Below, piece by piece: positions 1 through 9,576 of a stretch of 64,000 nucleotides of DNA. The notes beneath the pieces were generated by a model. The model worked only from the letters and a program-made list of their open reading frames with translations, did no database searches and had not been told where the DNA came from. The translations under genes were made by a program, and so were the position numbers. The first letter of the stretch is position 1. Every line of letters begins with the position of its first letter. The stretch comes from Saprolegnia diclina VS20 (lineage: Eukaryota > Oomycota > Saprolegniomycetes > Saprolegniales > Saprolegniaceae): positions 245,103 to 309,102 of the forward strand of contig NW_008246102.1 in assembly GCF_000281045.1 (NCBI RefSeq), in the 5' to 3' direction.

Positions 1-593
1 GCATTTCTCGTAGGTTCTTCAACTCCGAGACGCCGGTTCCGGTCGATGCGTGGCGCGCCTTCAAATGCCTGTACACCGCCTTCGCGACGAGCAAAAGCTT
101 TCTGCGCGGCATGGCCTTGATGGCTTCAATGGACTGCGGTGGGACCGCTTCGATAGGCAACGGCTCGCGCAAGTGGCGACACATGACGAGCTACATACCA
201 AATGCAGCATGAGCTTTACAGTCGCAATGAACTCACCGACCTTGGGCTCAGCCGTTCTTTCTTGTGCAGGGCCTGCCCTTCTTGCACCGTTGAGACTGCG
301 AACTCCATCGGAAGCGCGTGTCGCATAGAATGCAGCGGCAGCCACGCCCAAGCACGCGCAGCCAAGGCCTTGACCTGTTCGATAACGCTCGGCAACTCAG
401 GCTTCGCAGCTTTGGCGGCCTACAAGACAGGACATGACGTGACCTGTCGAGTGGCTGCGAGGACCTTCTGCCCCGCTGCCTCGTCTTGCGCCTTGCGCTT
501 CCGGCTCGGCGCATGCTGCGGCGTCGTGGCTGTCAAAGCAGGCTGCATGGCCTCGGCCTCGGTGGCAGGTGGCATCGCCTTGTGCTGTGCCAT
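1..593 (-). CDS. 5' part of an unrecognised protein gene, runs off left edge
   Basis: Three exons can be joined in one frame: 465-593, 237-419 and the edge to 190. The introns, 420-464 (45 bases) and 191-236 (46 bases), have GT...TAG ends like those elsewhere in the window. The start is ATG at 593 (MAQHKAMPP...). The visible N-terminus is about 43 polar residues rich in Ala, Pro, Lys and Arg, with a basic SRKRK patch. Exon 2 encodes an amphipathic stretch (PELPSVIEQVKALAARAWAW). Exon 3 encodes a Leu/Arg-rich helical stretch (IEAIKAMPRRKLLLVAKAVY) that stays open to the window edge. I do not recognise the family. Codon choice and clean phase joining make it a convincing gene, but the C-terminus lies outside the window. 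Confidence 0.6.
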
Positions 594-2071
594 CTTCGCT
601 TGTTGGTTGTCGAGAATGAGTGTATGTTTGAATCGGACCAATCACCGCACGTCTGCGATTCTACCGTACATTATCCGGATGATTCGGTAGAAAGACGGCG
701 TGTGATTGGCGCCAAGGAGCGATCTTTGTAGGCGCGAGCGAGATCAATCGGCTAGCATCTCGCCAGACCGTACCAGTGCAACGACAGGCTACCACCGTCG
801 TCCAAGGTCATACATCATCCATGCCAAGGCTGCGACGACGTCCCAAAGCCTTTGCATCCGGATACAAACGCTCCTTACACAGTACTTTCACGCGATTTTT
901 CATTCAAGACGCCAGTGGCCATAGTATCTCACTGCTGCTTCTTCAACCGTGTCTTCACGTGCTCGCAGATCGTAGAGTAGAACGAAGGGACCATGGTCCG
1001 GTCAATGTAGATGCGAGATGGTGACGCTGTTGCGTACTAGTACGCCTTGGTGAGCACCCTGAGGGTCCGCGCGACTCGCCTGTTCGTACTTCACAAAAAG
1101 GGTGGTTGATTCTGCAGGTTACCATGCGGAGCTGCAGCACGTGCGAATAGATGCAGAGGTGCCCAGATATTCTCTGCCGGATACCGTGACGCGACGCTGT
1201 CGCATCGCGCATCGCCGGCATTGAAGCATGGGTAGCGACGATGACGCGCGTCTGCAACGAAGTTTAACAAGCCAGCTTGTTGGCTCTCTTGACGCCGGCC
1301 CGTGCAACGCGTTCTTATTCCCTTTGTACTCCAATTCCATCATTGGACCAAACCGTCATGACGGTATTGTATGACCATACAACACTATTTCTATATTTCA
1401 TTCGATGAATTTGATGTCGTGTCGCCAGTAGTCGAGGATGTTTGAGAAGATCGTGGTGGCGTGGCAGTATGGCGCTTCAGCATTGCTTCAAACTGCAGTG
1501 AAGCCTTTCGGGTGACGTCTTTTGGGCGCCAAACGATCGGCTGACCAGCGATGCTTGATACACTATATTGCGTACACTTGATATATTGCCAGGCATGCTG
1601 TGCTGCCACGTACGTATCTGGATGCACTCGTTTGATGACGGGTGAGTCGAACCTTTTCGATGCGCTCGTGCAGCATGATAAGCCCCCTTGCGCCAAAGAA
1701 CACCAAGAAGAAGCTGGGTACAGCAGCGTGTACTTGGAGTCGTGCATCTTTGGGCTAGTTCCTCGCACGCTCCGCCTGGCATATTCACACTATATATTGC
1801 ACTTATGGGCATTCTATATCCGCGTTTTGATATAGTATAGTACTGGTGCTGATTAGTGTCTGGACTGAAACATTAATATAGTGTTCTCTTTGACTGAGCG
1901 GTGACCATGCATATATTTGCTGCGAGTGGTCTGCATCCGGACGTCCGGATACGGCCAGATCAAAGCCGTTGGATCCGCGATGACAGCAGCGCCGTCGAGC
2001 GTCCATGCCAAGTTTGCGCTGCCGACCGAGCACTGCTTTGCGCGTCTGCAGCTGTACGCATAAGCTCTTCG
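594..2071. other. Intergenic region without a convincing gene
   Basis: No recognisable coding domain. CCAAT-type boxes (GACCAATCA near 637, GATTGGCGCC near 703) lie just upstream of the minus-strand gene starting at 593. A minus-strand open frame at 1391-1768 (125 codons) is the longest candidate; its protein (for example VIKRVHPDTYVAAQHAW) resembles nothing I know. The stretch 1780-1870 is AT-rich. A TACTAGTA palindrome sits at 1035-1042 and a perfect 16-base palindrome, ATCCGGACGTCCGGAT, at 1935-1950. Confidence 0.5.
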
Positions 2072-2616
2072 ATGGCCTCTGATGGGCGCGGCGATAGGTC
2101 GTTGATCGTGCCATTGACCGGCGCCGACAGCTTTGAACTGCAGCCGATGCAAACCAAGCTCGCGCTCTCGTCGGTGCTCAAGCAGGTCTTTGGCACTCTC
2201 GCCGTCGCAACCCACCCATTCGACTTGCTCTCGCACGAGCGCAGCCACCGGACGCTGCACCGGTACTCGTGCATCGTGCGCGTCGAGGCGAGGTACGCGC
2301 TGCCATTCGACTCCATGCGTCTGCAACCACAGTCACGTAGGTCCATGTCGACGCTCTGGGGCGCGTGGGCCATGGTGACGAGCATCGACAAGATGCCGTG
2401 CAAGGTCGAGGTGCAGCAAGTCGGCGCGACGCTCATGGACCTCGCGTCGCCGCGCTACCTGGACCTGTAAGCGAATCATTCCACCTATCCTCTGCATGTG
2501 TCGCCTTGTCCTGGCGTGGGCATATCCACGTGTCTTCTGTTGTCTTGAAGCAGGCCACGTCCGAGCGCATGCGATGCGTCGAGGTCGATGCAATCTCGCA
2601 GACGCTAGAGCCATAG
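2072..2616 (+). CDS. Doubtful small gene, hypothetical protein
   Basis: An open frame from ATG 2072 (MASDGRGDRS...) to about 2465 has the GC-rich third positions of real exons here and encodes a plausible globular stretch (TKLALSSVLKQVFGTLAVAT, then VRVEARYALPFDSMRL). It runs into a strong donor (GTAAGC at 2466), and an acceptor CAG lies near 2552. The reading frame after splicing is uncertain: the likeliest continuation (ATSERMRCVEVD..., stop at 2616) does not join in phase with that donor. No family recognised. It may be a gene remnant or need another upstream exon. Confidence 0.25.
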
Positions 2617-3807
2617 TAGCGTCTGACGTCCCCTCCTCTTCCCGCCAAGTGTGAGTGCACGTCGAAATCGGCAGGTGGGTGGTTGCATACGGCGGTGGCA
2701 CTTGATACAATCCTGTGAGCTGCAGAAGTCTGCCCACATATCAACCTCTCGCGCTTGCCACTCGGCCACTGTGCCAAGCGACGCAGCGTTGCTCGCCTAG
2801 TGTAGCTGCGTGTGACTGCAGGCACGCCGCCATCGCACCGGGTACTTTGTAGTCTGAACGACGGTGGGCATGGCGAGCTTTGGCACTCGACTAGAGTCCA
2901 GAAGTGCTGTCGACGGTGCAATTCAAAGAGGAGCCTTGTCGCCGGCCGTAGTATCGCCGGCGGCAGCGATGAGCTGGGCCAATCTCCAATCGCTCGTGCG
3001 AGACTGTGCTATCTCGTTGAAGCCACGAGGTGACCGAGACAGCCGAGTTGCCAGCGTCAAGCTACCCGTTGAGCGACCTGCACAACTTAGTTACCTATTC
3101 CAGTAGTATCGAGCGCTTCCGACCACGACCCGTTCACTTGCGACCCGTGGGTCCAAGTCGGAAAAAAGAGGCGCCTTGGTTGTTTCACGTCGTTTGGTGT
3201 CACAGCGGGAGTACGTTGTGTGTGGTTGTCTCCCTCCAACCCTATCGAACTACAGGCGCACAGCTGATGGCCACTCGGTCTTGGCAGGGTTGTGTGTCCA
3301 CGTAGTACATTAGCAAGGGACGTGCAAAGCAAGACAACATTATGAAGCGATATTAGCCACCATCGCCAGTTGCAAGCTCGTCGACTGAAGAGTCTACACT
3401 TGCCCTAGTCGTCGTTTTGCCTGTGCCAACTTGGTTAGGCAGCGCTATCACTGTGCCAGCTGCACTCGAATATGGGCAAATAGGGTTACACATGCCGACG
3501 CCTCCGCCTCTGTCGCGCGCTGTGCAGTCGCGAACGACGCTTTGACACGGCGGCGATCGCAACGTACACGGGAGAAGACGGTTGCTTCGTACTACGGTAC
3601 TTTTTTCGGCGTCGATGGCGGTCGATGGCACCGTGTTTTTCGCCAACTTGCGGAAATTTTGTGCAAATCGCGGGATTTTGCGCAAGTAACACCCAGTGCA
3701 CACGATTGTGGGCCGGTAATAAAATAGCGAGCTTTTGTCGCGGCACTAGATGTTTGTATACAACGACCACGGAACGCGACAAAAAAATTGGAAAAAAGGC
3801 CAACTGG
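2617..3807. other. Intergenic region, nothing convincing
   Basis: Only short open frames on both strands without exon-like codon bias. The last 300 bases hold A-rich runs (for example around 3780-3800) and probably include the promoter and leader of the pseudokinase gene that follows. Confidence 0.5.
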
Positions 3808-5451
3808 ATGGATTTTCCAGCCAGAACGCGATCGCACGCCATATTGGCAAGCTCCGGAAGCATGGTCGCCGCCCAAGTCACCGGGACGCCGGCGCCGACA
3901 ACAACGCTGACTACGCCACCGACAATGACAACGCCGACGCCGACAAATGACCCGAAAGCAGGCAAGTCAACATCAGATGACCGGGGATCGACACCGTCCG
4001 TGCCGAGCACGGATGGACAGTGCCCGGGCCCTCCATGCAGTGGGTACCAACCGCTCAACGGCGACTTCAAACTCAATGGGAAATGCATCGCCGAGGAGAC
4101 CAAGAGCGTACGTGTCTACTGCCCGGAGAAGGAGTCGCCGAATTGCTGCATGAGCAGCTCCGTCGAGAAGAGCGTTGCGAATCTGACGTTGCATAACGTG
4201 TCCACCGTTTTAACGTGCAGTGGCGTGATCTGGAAGCCCATCAGCATCAACTGCTCGACAACGACTGTGCCCGTGAAGGTGACGACAGCGCCGACGACAT
4301 CGACGACGGTGCCGGCTACATCGGCGCCAGACGCATCATCATCCAACACGGGCGCGATCGTCGGGTCGATCGTTGGCGTCGTCGCGCTGCTCGCCGTCGT
4401 CTTCTTTGTCATGTACCAGCGCAAGAAGAAGCGCGCGGTGCGGTCGCCCGACTTTCCCGACCACCAGGACTCGTACCTCGGCATCGACTCGGTGGACGGC
4501 GCGCCCAAGGCCGCCAAGGCGTCGCCGCCGCCGCCAGCCAATTCCGCGGCCACGTCGACGTCGACGGTGGTCGCCGAGCCTAAGCCGCGTGCGCACACAG
4601 AGTCGCTCCTTACGCAGCTCTCGCAGCGCGACGACCTCAAGCCGCTCTGGATGGACATTGAGACGCTCAAGACGTCGGCGATCAAGGGCGGGCACAACCT
4701 CTTTAGCTGCAACGTGCGCGGGCAAAAGGTCGCGCTCAAGGGCATGGACTACCCGACGGCCTCCATCGAGCTGCGCGCCGACTTTATCCGGTCGATCCAC
4801 GACGTCTGCAAGGTGCAGTCGCCGTACATTACGTCCATCTCGGGCGTCTGCCTCATGAACTTCCAGACGCGGCTCTGCGCCGTGTCCGAGTTTATGGAGA
4901 AGGGCGCGCTCAGCGCTGCGCTCCTCGACGCGACCCTCGTCCTCTCGGACGACCAGAAGCGCATCATGGCCCTCTCGCTCGCCTCGGGCTTGGCATACCT
5001 CCACGAGTCGCACAAGATTGTGTATGGCCACCTCACAAGCGAAAAAGCGCTCGTCAACGCACGCCTCGAGTGCAAGCTCAACGTCTTTGAGCTCATGAAG
5101 CGCGAGTACCTCGACACGCGGCCGTGCAACACGACCTTTGGCGCGTTCGAAGTCCCGTACCAAGCCCCCGAGCTCCGCACCGTGGCGCCGCCGCCGACGA
5201 CGATGGCCACGGACGTGTATGCGCTCGGCGTGCTCATTGCCGAGGTCTTTACTCGCGACCGGCCGTGCAAGGCGCTGTACGCAGAGAAGGGCCTCGTCGC
5301 CGGCGACATGTACCTCTACGCCCACGTCGAGACGCCGGCCTTTGACCTCGGCTCGCTTCCGTCTGGCGTCGCCCAGATTGTGCGCCAGTGCTGGCACATT
5401 AACCCCGCAAAACGCCCCACCAGCAGCGCGGTCGTTGCAGCGCTCAAGTAG
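3808..5451 (+). CDS. Receptor-like transmembrane pseudokinase
   Basis: Single-pass membrane protein of about 547 residues. Order: Thr/Pro-rich segment (residues ~20-60), a Cys-rich extracellular module (~70-150, with CPGPPC and NCCM), a second Thr/Ser-rich stem, a transmembrane helix (~180-204, GAIVGSIVGVVALLAVVFFV) followed by a basic stop-transfer RKKKR, then a TKL-like kinase fold from ~residue 278 to the end. The ATP-site Lys is present (VALK). The HRD motif is replaced by YGHLTSEKALVN, lacking the catalytic Asp, and DFG is replaced by NVFE, so catalysis is unlikely. The Asp-rich helix (DVYALGVLIAEV) and the C-terminal Arg (NPAKRPT) are kept. The start is uncertain: ATG 3808, ATG 3862, or an upstream exon with a signal peptide, since no clear signal peptide is seen. 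Known family context: oomycetes carry many TKL receptor-like kinases. Confidence 0.8.
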   Translation: MDFPARTRSHAILASSGSMVAAQVTGTPAPTTTLTTPPTMTTPTPTNDPKAGKSTSDDRGSTPSVPSTDGQCPGPPCSGYQPLNGDFKLNGKCIAEETKSVRVYCPEKESPNCCMSSSVEKSVANLTLHNVSTVLTCSGVIWKPISINCSTTTVPVKVTTAPTTSTTVPATSAPDASSSNTGAIVGSIVGVVALLAVVFFVMYQRKKKRAVRSPDFPDHQDSYLGIDSVDGAPKAAKASPPPPANSAATSTSTVVAEPKPRAHTESLLTQLSQRDDLKPLWMDIETLKTSAIKGGHNLFSCNVRGQKVALKGMDYPTASIELRADFIRSIHDVCKVQSPYITSISGVCLMNFQTRLCAVSEFMEKGALSAALLDATLVLSDDQKRIMALSLASGLAYLHESHKIVYGHLTSEKALVNARLECKLNVFELMKREYLDTRPCNTTFGAFEVPYQAPELRTVAPPPTTMATDVYALGVLIAEVFTRDRPCKALYAEKGLVAGDMYLYAHVETPAFDLGSLPSGVAQIVRQCWHINPAKRPTSSAVVAALK

Positions 5452-6517
5452 GACGCGCTCCTTGCTTTTATTCCATCACGAACGATTGTGTTTATACAAG
5501 ATGTCTGCACCCGTTTTGCCAGGGAGATTTGGAGGCGGCAAGGGGTAGGGTAGTATCTAGGGGTAGGTCAACGTGGCGCGACAAAGCTCTCAGAACTAAT
5601 TGGGACGACATCGTGCTGTCTCTGTAGTCTCTGCGCTTGTGGGTTGTGGATGGACCCTGAGCTGCCCGACTGCTAGGGAATGTACTGTGTTTAGAAACAA
5701 GCTCGAGTTAGTAGAAACGAGCTGCTGCAACCATGTCCCCTCCTAGTGGCTTCTCGGTCAGTCTTAGTGGCTTCTCGGTCGGACGATATACTGATCGACT
5801 GATACATCACTGTGTCCTGAGGTAGAGGTTGGAGAGCTGTGTGGATATGACTATACAGCTCGTCGCCCAAGTCTTAGAACGTTCTGCAGCGACCAAGGGC
5901 ACTCGAGCGTCAAGAGATGAGCGTCAGCGACTAAGAACAGCGGCACGTGCTGCGAGCTCCTTGTCCTCTTGCATTCAACTCGGTGACGGCAAAACTCGCT
6001 CCGAGGACAAACTTGGTGCATTGACCGAGGCGTCCACGTTTACGATGCACAGAGGTACGAGTGCGGCAAAAACACTGTACTAGACTATTTGAACCGAGTA
6101 CAGTATTAGCTGTCGTTTCCAAAGCCAACCGAGCTGCTTCAGCCCACTCGAGTCCGCGCGCAACCATCTGCAGCGCTATCGCCTTCGAGACGCGTAGCAT
6201 CCCATCCAGCATCCAAGCACACCTTGTCGCTGCGACAGACAGAGGCCAAAAGGATGATTCTGCTGCTTGACTAGATGTACAACGTCAACACGAGCGGCGG
6301 ACAAGGCTACGAGCGGGTGGTAGTACCACGAGGATGGTGGCACGTAGGTTACTGCAAGAGGATACGGAAGCAGCCCATCGGGGTCGTAGCTCGAGAGGGT
6401 GTTAGAGAAGAAGACGATCGCTTGTGGGAAATATCGGAACCTCTGGTATATTGTCGTCGTGTTATCATCACCACTGGCGGGCTGCTGAAGTCAGGACAAG
6501 GGACAACGCCAATACAT
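5452..6517. other. Intergenic region with a short direct repeat
   Basis: No gene seen. A 16-base sequence, TAGTGGCTTCTCGGTC, occurs twice at 5744-5759 and 5765-5780. The region lies between the 3' ends of the pseudokinase (+) and eL27 (-), so it should hold their convergent terminators. Confidence 0.5.
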
Positions 6518-7201
6518 TTAGAAGCGGAGCTTCTTGAAGAAGAACGAGACGCCAGCGGCCTTCTTCTCCGACTTGCACGCAGCCTGGTTGAGGTAGCGGT
6601 CCTCGAAGACCTTCTTGATCGTCTTGCGCGACTCGATGCGGGCCTCCGGCGTGGCCATGACTTCCTCATCGAGGACCTTCTTGAGGTCAATGTCGGCGAC
6701 GTAACGCGTGGGCATGATGTGCGTGTAGTTGACCGCCTTGACGAACGGCTTGACCTTGGAGCGCTTGGCGACCTTCTTCTTGCCCATCGAGCGCGTGATC
6801 TTGCGGGGGTAGCGGTCGATACCGGCGACGATGGCGTGGCCGAACTTGCGGTCGCCGTGGCCCTCATCGTACGTCTTGACGACGATGGCCTTGCGGCCGG
6901 CGTAGCGGCCGTTCAACAACACAACAACCTTCCCGTTCTTGACACTACAAGAACCATGAGCTTCGTCTGCGCGTCGTTGATGGCGCAATGGCAGCAAGGA
7001 CGACGACGACTACAACAGCGGCGACAGCAAGATATTGCGTCGGATGGCAGCCTTCGCCGCCACGTTGGCGCATGCTGCGCACACCTAGAGAACCGCGCTG
7101 GCGTCGTCTAGCGCATGTCGACGCCACATCCGTGTCGTCGTCGTTGTCGTCGTCGTCGTCGCATGCCATTGCTGTAGGTGGTAGTTCACTTACATGCCCA
7201 T
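6518..7201 (-). CDS. RPL27: 60S ribosomal protein eL27
   Basis: Cytosolic large-subunit ribosomal protein, about 144 residues (yeast eL27 is 136). Exon 1 is only eight bases (7194-7201, ATGGGCAT), then a 249-base intron (7193-6945) with GTAAGT donor and TAG acceptor, then exon 2 (6944-6518). The join gives MGIVKNGKVVVLLNGRYAGR, the typical KOW-type N-terminus, followed by GHAIVAGIDRYPRKITR, VKAVNYTHIMPTRY and the basic end SFFFKKLRF. This start makes a family-like N-terminus; the genomic ATG nearest exon 2 is out of frame. The long intron right after the start codon is an outlier beside the roughly 50-base introns of other genes, but first introns of ribosomal protein genes are often long. 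Four CCAAT/ATTGG boxes lie upstream. Confidence 0.93.
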
Positions 7202-7284
7202 GTTAGCTCTTTTAATGTCAGAGAGTGTTCCCGTTTAAACTAAGCCGGCCGACGAGACACCGGCGCCGACGAACGACTTGGTAA

Positions 7285-7462
7285 CCAATCAACCACACGG
7301 ACCAATCACCGCGTGGCAAAATTATCGAAAGCGAGAGGATTTACCTCTCAGAACGCATAATCTCGAGCCGGCTATCGACCAGTCAGCGTATTTGAGTGGA
7401 GGGCGGTCCGGCCCGAATTTTGGCCAATGAGAACGACGCAACGTAATCCCAATTTGGATTGG
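7285..7462 (-). promoter_or_regulatory. CCAAT-box cluster upstream of eL27
   Basis: CCAAT at 7285-7289, 7302-7306 and 7424-7428, and ATTGG at 7458-7462, within 270 bases of the eL27 start. Probable NF-Y type sites; function is inferred from the motif only. Confidence 0.45.
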
Positions 7463-8371
7463 CTATTGCCTCGGCGATGCAGGCGCCGACGACGCGCCGG
7501 TCATGCACGAGCTGCCGCAAAGCACTGAGGCTCTGTGTGGCAAAGAAGCTGGGCGTGGCAACATGTCTGGCTGGCTCTGGCTCTGGCAATGACATGCTTG
7601 GCGCATTGCGCCATCGTGGCGTGGCCATCGTGTTCTATGACGATGTGCTGGCTGCTATGGCCGTGGCCCGAGGATCGAGACACCAGGTTGGCCAGTAGAT
7701 GCGCATCGTTTATGGCTCCCTTGTGCACCAGAAGAGTCTTGTGACTTCTAGCATAATCCATGCAATTGGAAACGTCCTGGCGACGAACAACGAACGGGCT
7801 TGCGCATGGACGTGAAGCAGCAAGATGATGACGATGATGTACGAAGGTGGATGGATACCGGTGAGGTTTCCCCAATGGCGCTGGTAGTGTATGGAAGAGT
7901 GCAGACAGGTGAGAGACGTAGAGGAAGATAGTTGGGTCTGGTGGCCATTGTGCATACAAAGTACTTTACATATATCATATCTGCGTCAAGAGCCACGTTT
8001 CGCGTGGACCGAGACACAAGGGGCCACGCACTGAACAAACCACCGCCTTGGATGACGCCAGCTCTGCGAACCGTACCGGTAGCGCGGTGGCAAATCGGTT
8101 CCGTTGCAATGATGCACTTCGATGTCCCTCGCTTCCACACGCGTGGTAGACACGAGGGTCGGCGCGTTCTGCAACGCTGCGTCGATGGATGATCTATCAG
8201 CGTAGCAACGGAGACACACTCGTGGGATTCGGTCCATGCACGTCGATGCCCATGGAGACTAGGAATGGCATCTGCGCCAAGTAGACCCCACATATGGCCT
8301 TGCTGCTTTGGGCTTTGCACAGAATGACGCCACAATGCATGCGTTCCTTGCAGTACCACCGATGCGCACAC
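7463..8371. other. Intergenic region, weak open frames only
   Basis: Overlapping open frames occur on both strands (minus 7501-7959, plus 7459-7698, minus 7748-8371), none with a recognisable domain or a consistent splice model. The minus frame near 7501-7760 (LVHKGAINDAHLLANLVS...) is the most protein-like, but I cannot support a gene. Confidence 0.4.
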
Positions 8372-8582
8372 TCAATCCATGGAAGCTACCGCCATTGGGC
8401 GTGTCGTACACGTAGCATTCGCGTCCTGCTTCAACCCGGCCGTCATCCAACGCGCCTCCGAAGTCCCGTCGCCGAGCACCGCGTCGATGGCCGCTTTGGG
8501 CGTCAGCTCACATGCCATGAACACGCATACCAAGCCCATGCTACCGTACAGCCAAGGCCGTCCGCAGCGGATCGCCCGCCAT
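8372..8582 (-). CDS. Possible 55-residue protein divergent from BuGZ gene
   Basis: ATG at 8582, exon 8550-8582, a 43-base intron 8507-8549 with GTAC donor and GAG acceptor, and exon 8372-8506 ending in TGA. The product would be MAGDPLRTALA followed by LTPKAAIDAVLGDG...VASMD. Its start lies 123 bases from the BuGZ ATG with an ATTGG box between (about 8645), the divergent arrangement used elsewhere here. Another minus-strand frame (to about 8259, with CYVYDTPNGGSFHG) overlaps it and could be the real continuation. Unrecognised. Confidence 0.28.
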
Positions 8583-8705
8583 GGCGCTTGGCGCTCGGCC
8601 TCGTCCTCGCCGTGGTTGTCCACCTTCGAAATGGAAGGATTTTGACCAATCGGATCCGGCGCTTGCATTTTCGTGGTATTCTGTGGTATCGAGGAGACCC
8701 GTCGG

Positions 8706-9545
8706 ATGGGGAAGAAGAAGCGCAAGGATGGCATCGACGAGCCCAAGATCGCCAAGGTCTACTGCTACTACTGCGAGCGCATCTTCGAGGACGAGAAGGT
8801 CCTCATCATGCACCAGAAGAGCCGCCACTTCAAGTGCAACTTTTGCAACAAGAAGCTCTCGACCGCCAGCGGCATGGTCGTCCACGTCGCGCAGGTGCAC
8901 AAGGAGACCATCATGACCGTGCCCAACGCCAAGCCCGGGCGCGACTCGGTCGAGGTCGAGGTCTACGGCATGGAAGGCGTGCCGGGTTACTCCAAGGTCG
9001 ACAACGACCCGAACAAACGCGCGCGCCTTGAGACGCCGACCATGTTTCCGCGGCCACCGGTCGCCGCCTACCCGATGCCAATGCACTACCCTGTCGCGCC
9101 GCCCGTCGTCATGGGACCGCCGCGTGGCCCACCGATGGGGTTCCCGATGCGTCCGCCGCCACCGCCGCCGCATCTGCTCATGCGCGGTCCGCCGCCCATG
9201 ATGATGCCGCCGCACATGGCCTTCCCGCCCGGTGTCATTCCTCCGCACATGATGGTTCCGCCGCCCCTCGCCGCCATGACGAGCGTGTACGTCGCAACCA
9301 TGTTGCATGCGTTGTATCTACCCATGCAAGGATAGGCCCGACGAACCGACTTCAAGCAAGGACGAGGAAGCCTTCCAGGTCGTCTTGGCCGCGCCGCAGC
9401 CCGGCATCACGTTTGTGTTTCCAGAAGACAACCTGTCGATGGTACAACATCGTCGACATCTTATCTCTTATGCTGACGACGATCTCTGTAGGAAGAGAAG
9501 CGCGCGCTCTTACCAAAGTACCGTACGTACACGAATGCTCATTGA
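8706..9545 (+). CDS. BuGZ/ZNF207-type zinc-finger protein with GLEBS-like end
   Basis: Exons 8706-9284, 9331-9441 and 9492-9545 (about 247 residues), introns of 46 and 50 bases. The N-terminus MGKKKRKDGID is followed by two C2H2 fingers: YCYYCERIF...HQKSRH (residues ~14-36) and KCNFCNKKL...HVAQVH (~38-60). A Pro/Met-rich low-complexity middle follows (~110-193). The C-terminus, ITFVFPEDNLSM joined to EEKRALLPKY, resembles the GLEBS motif of BuGZ that binds the checkpoint protein Bub3. In animals BuGZ stabilises Bub3, binds microtubules and forms condensates in the spindle through its low-complexity region; plant SUF4 is related. The short last exon completes the GLEBS-like motif, which supports the splice model. 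Confidence 0.82.
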
Positions 9546-9576
9546 GAGTCTTCATTGTCGTATGCGCGTCGCCTCC

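Noticed and set aside
4339-5397. 352-codon minus-strand frame opposite the pseudokinase
   Set aside because: Arg/Val/Leu-rich antisense shadow of a well-supported kinase-like exon.
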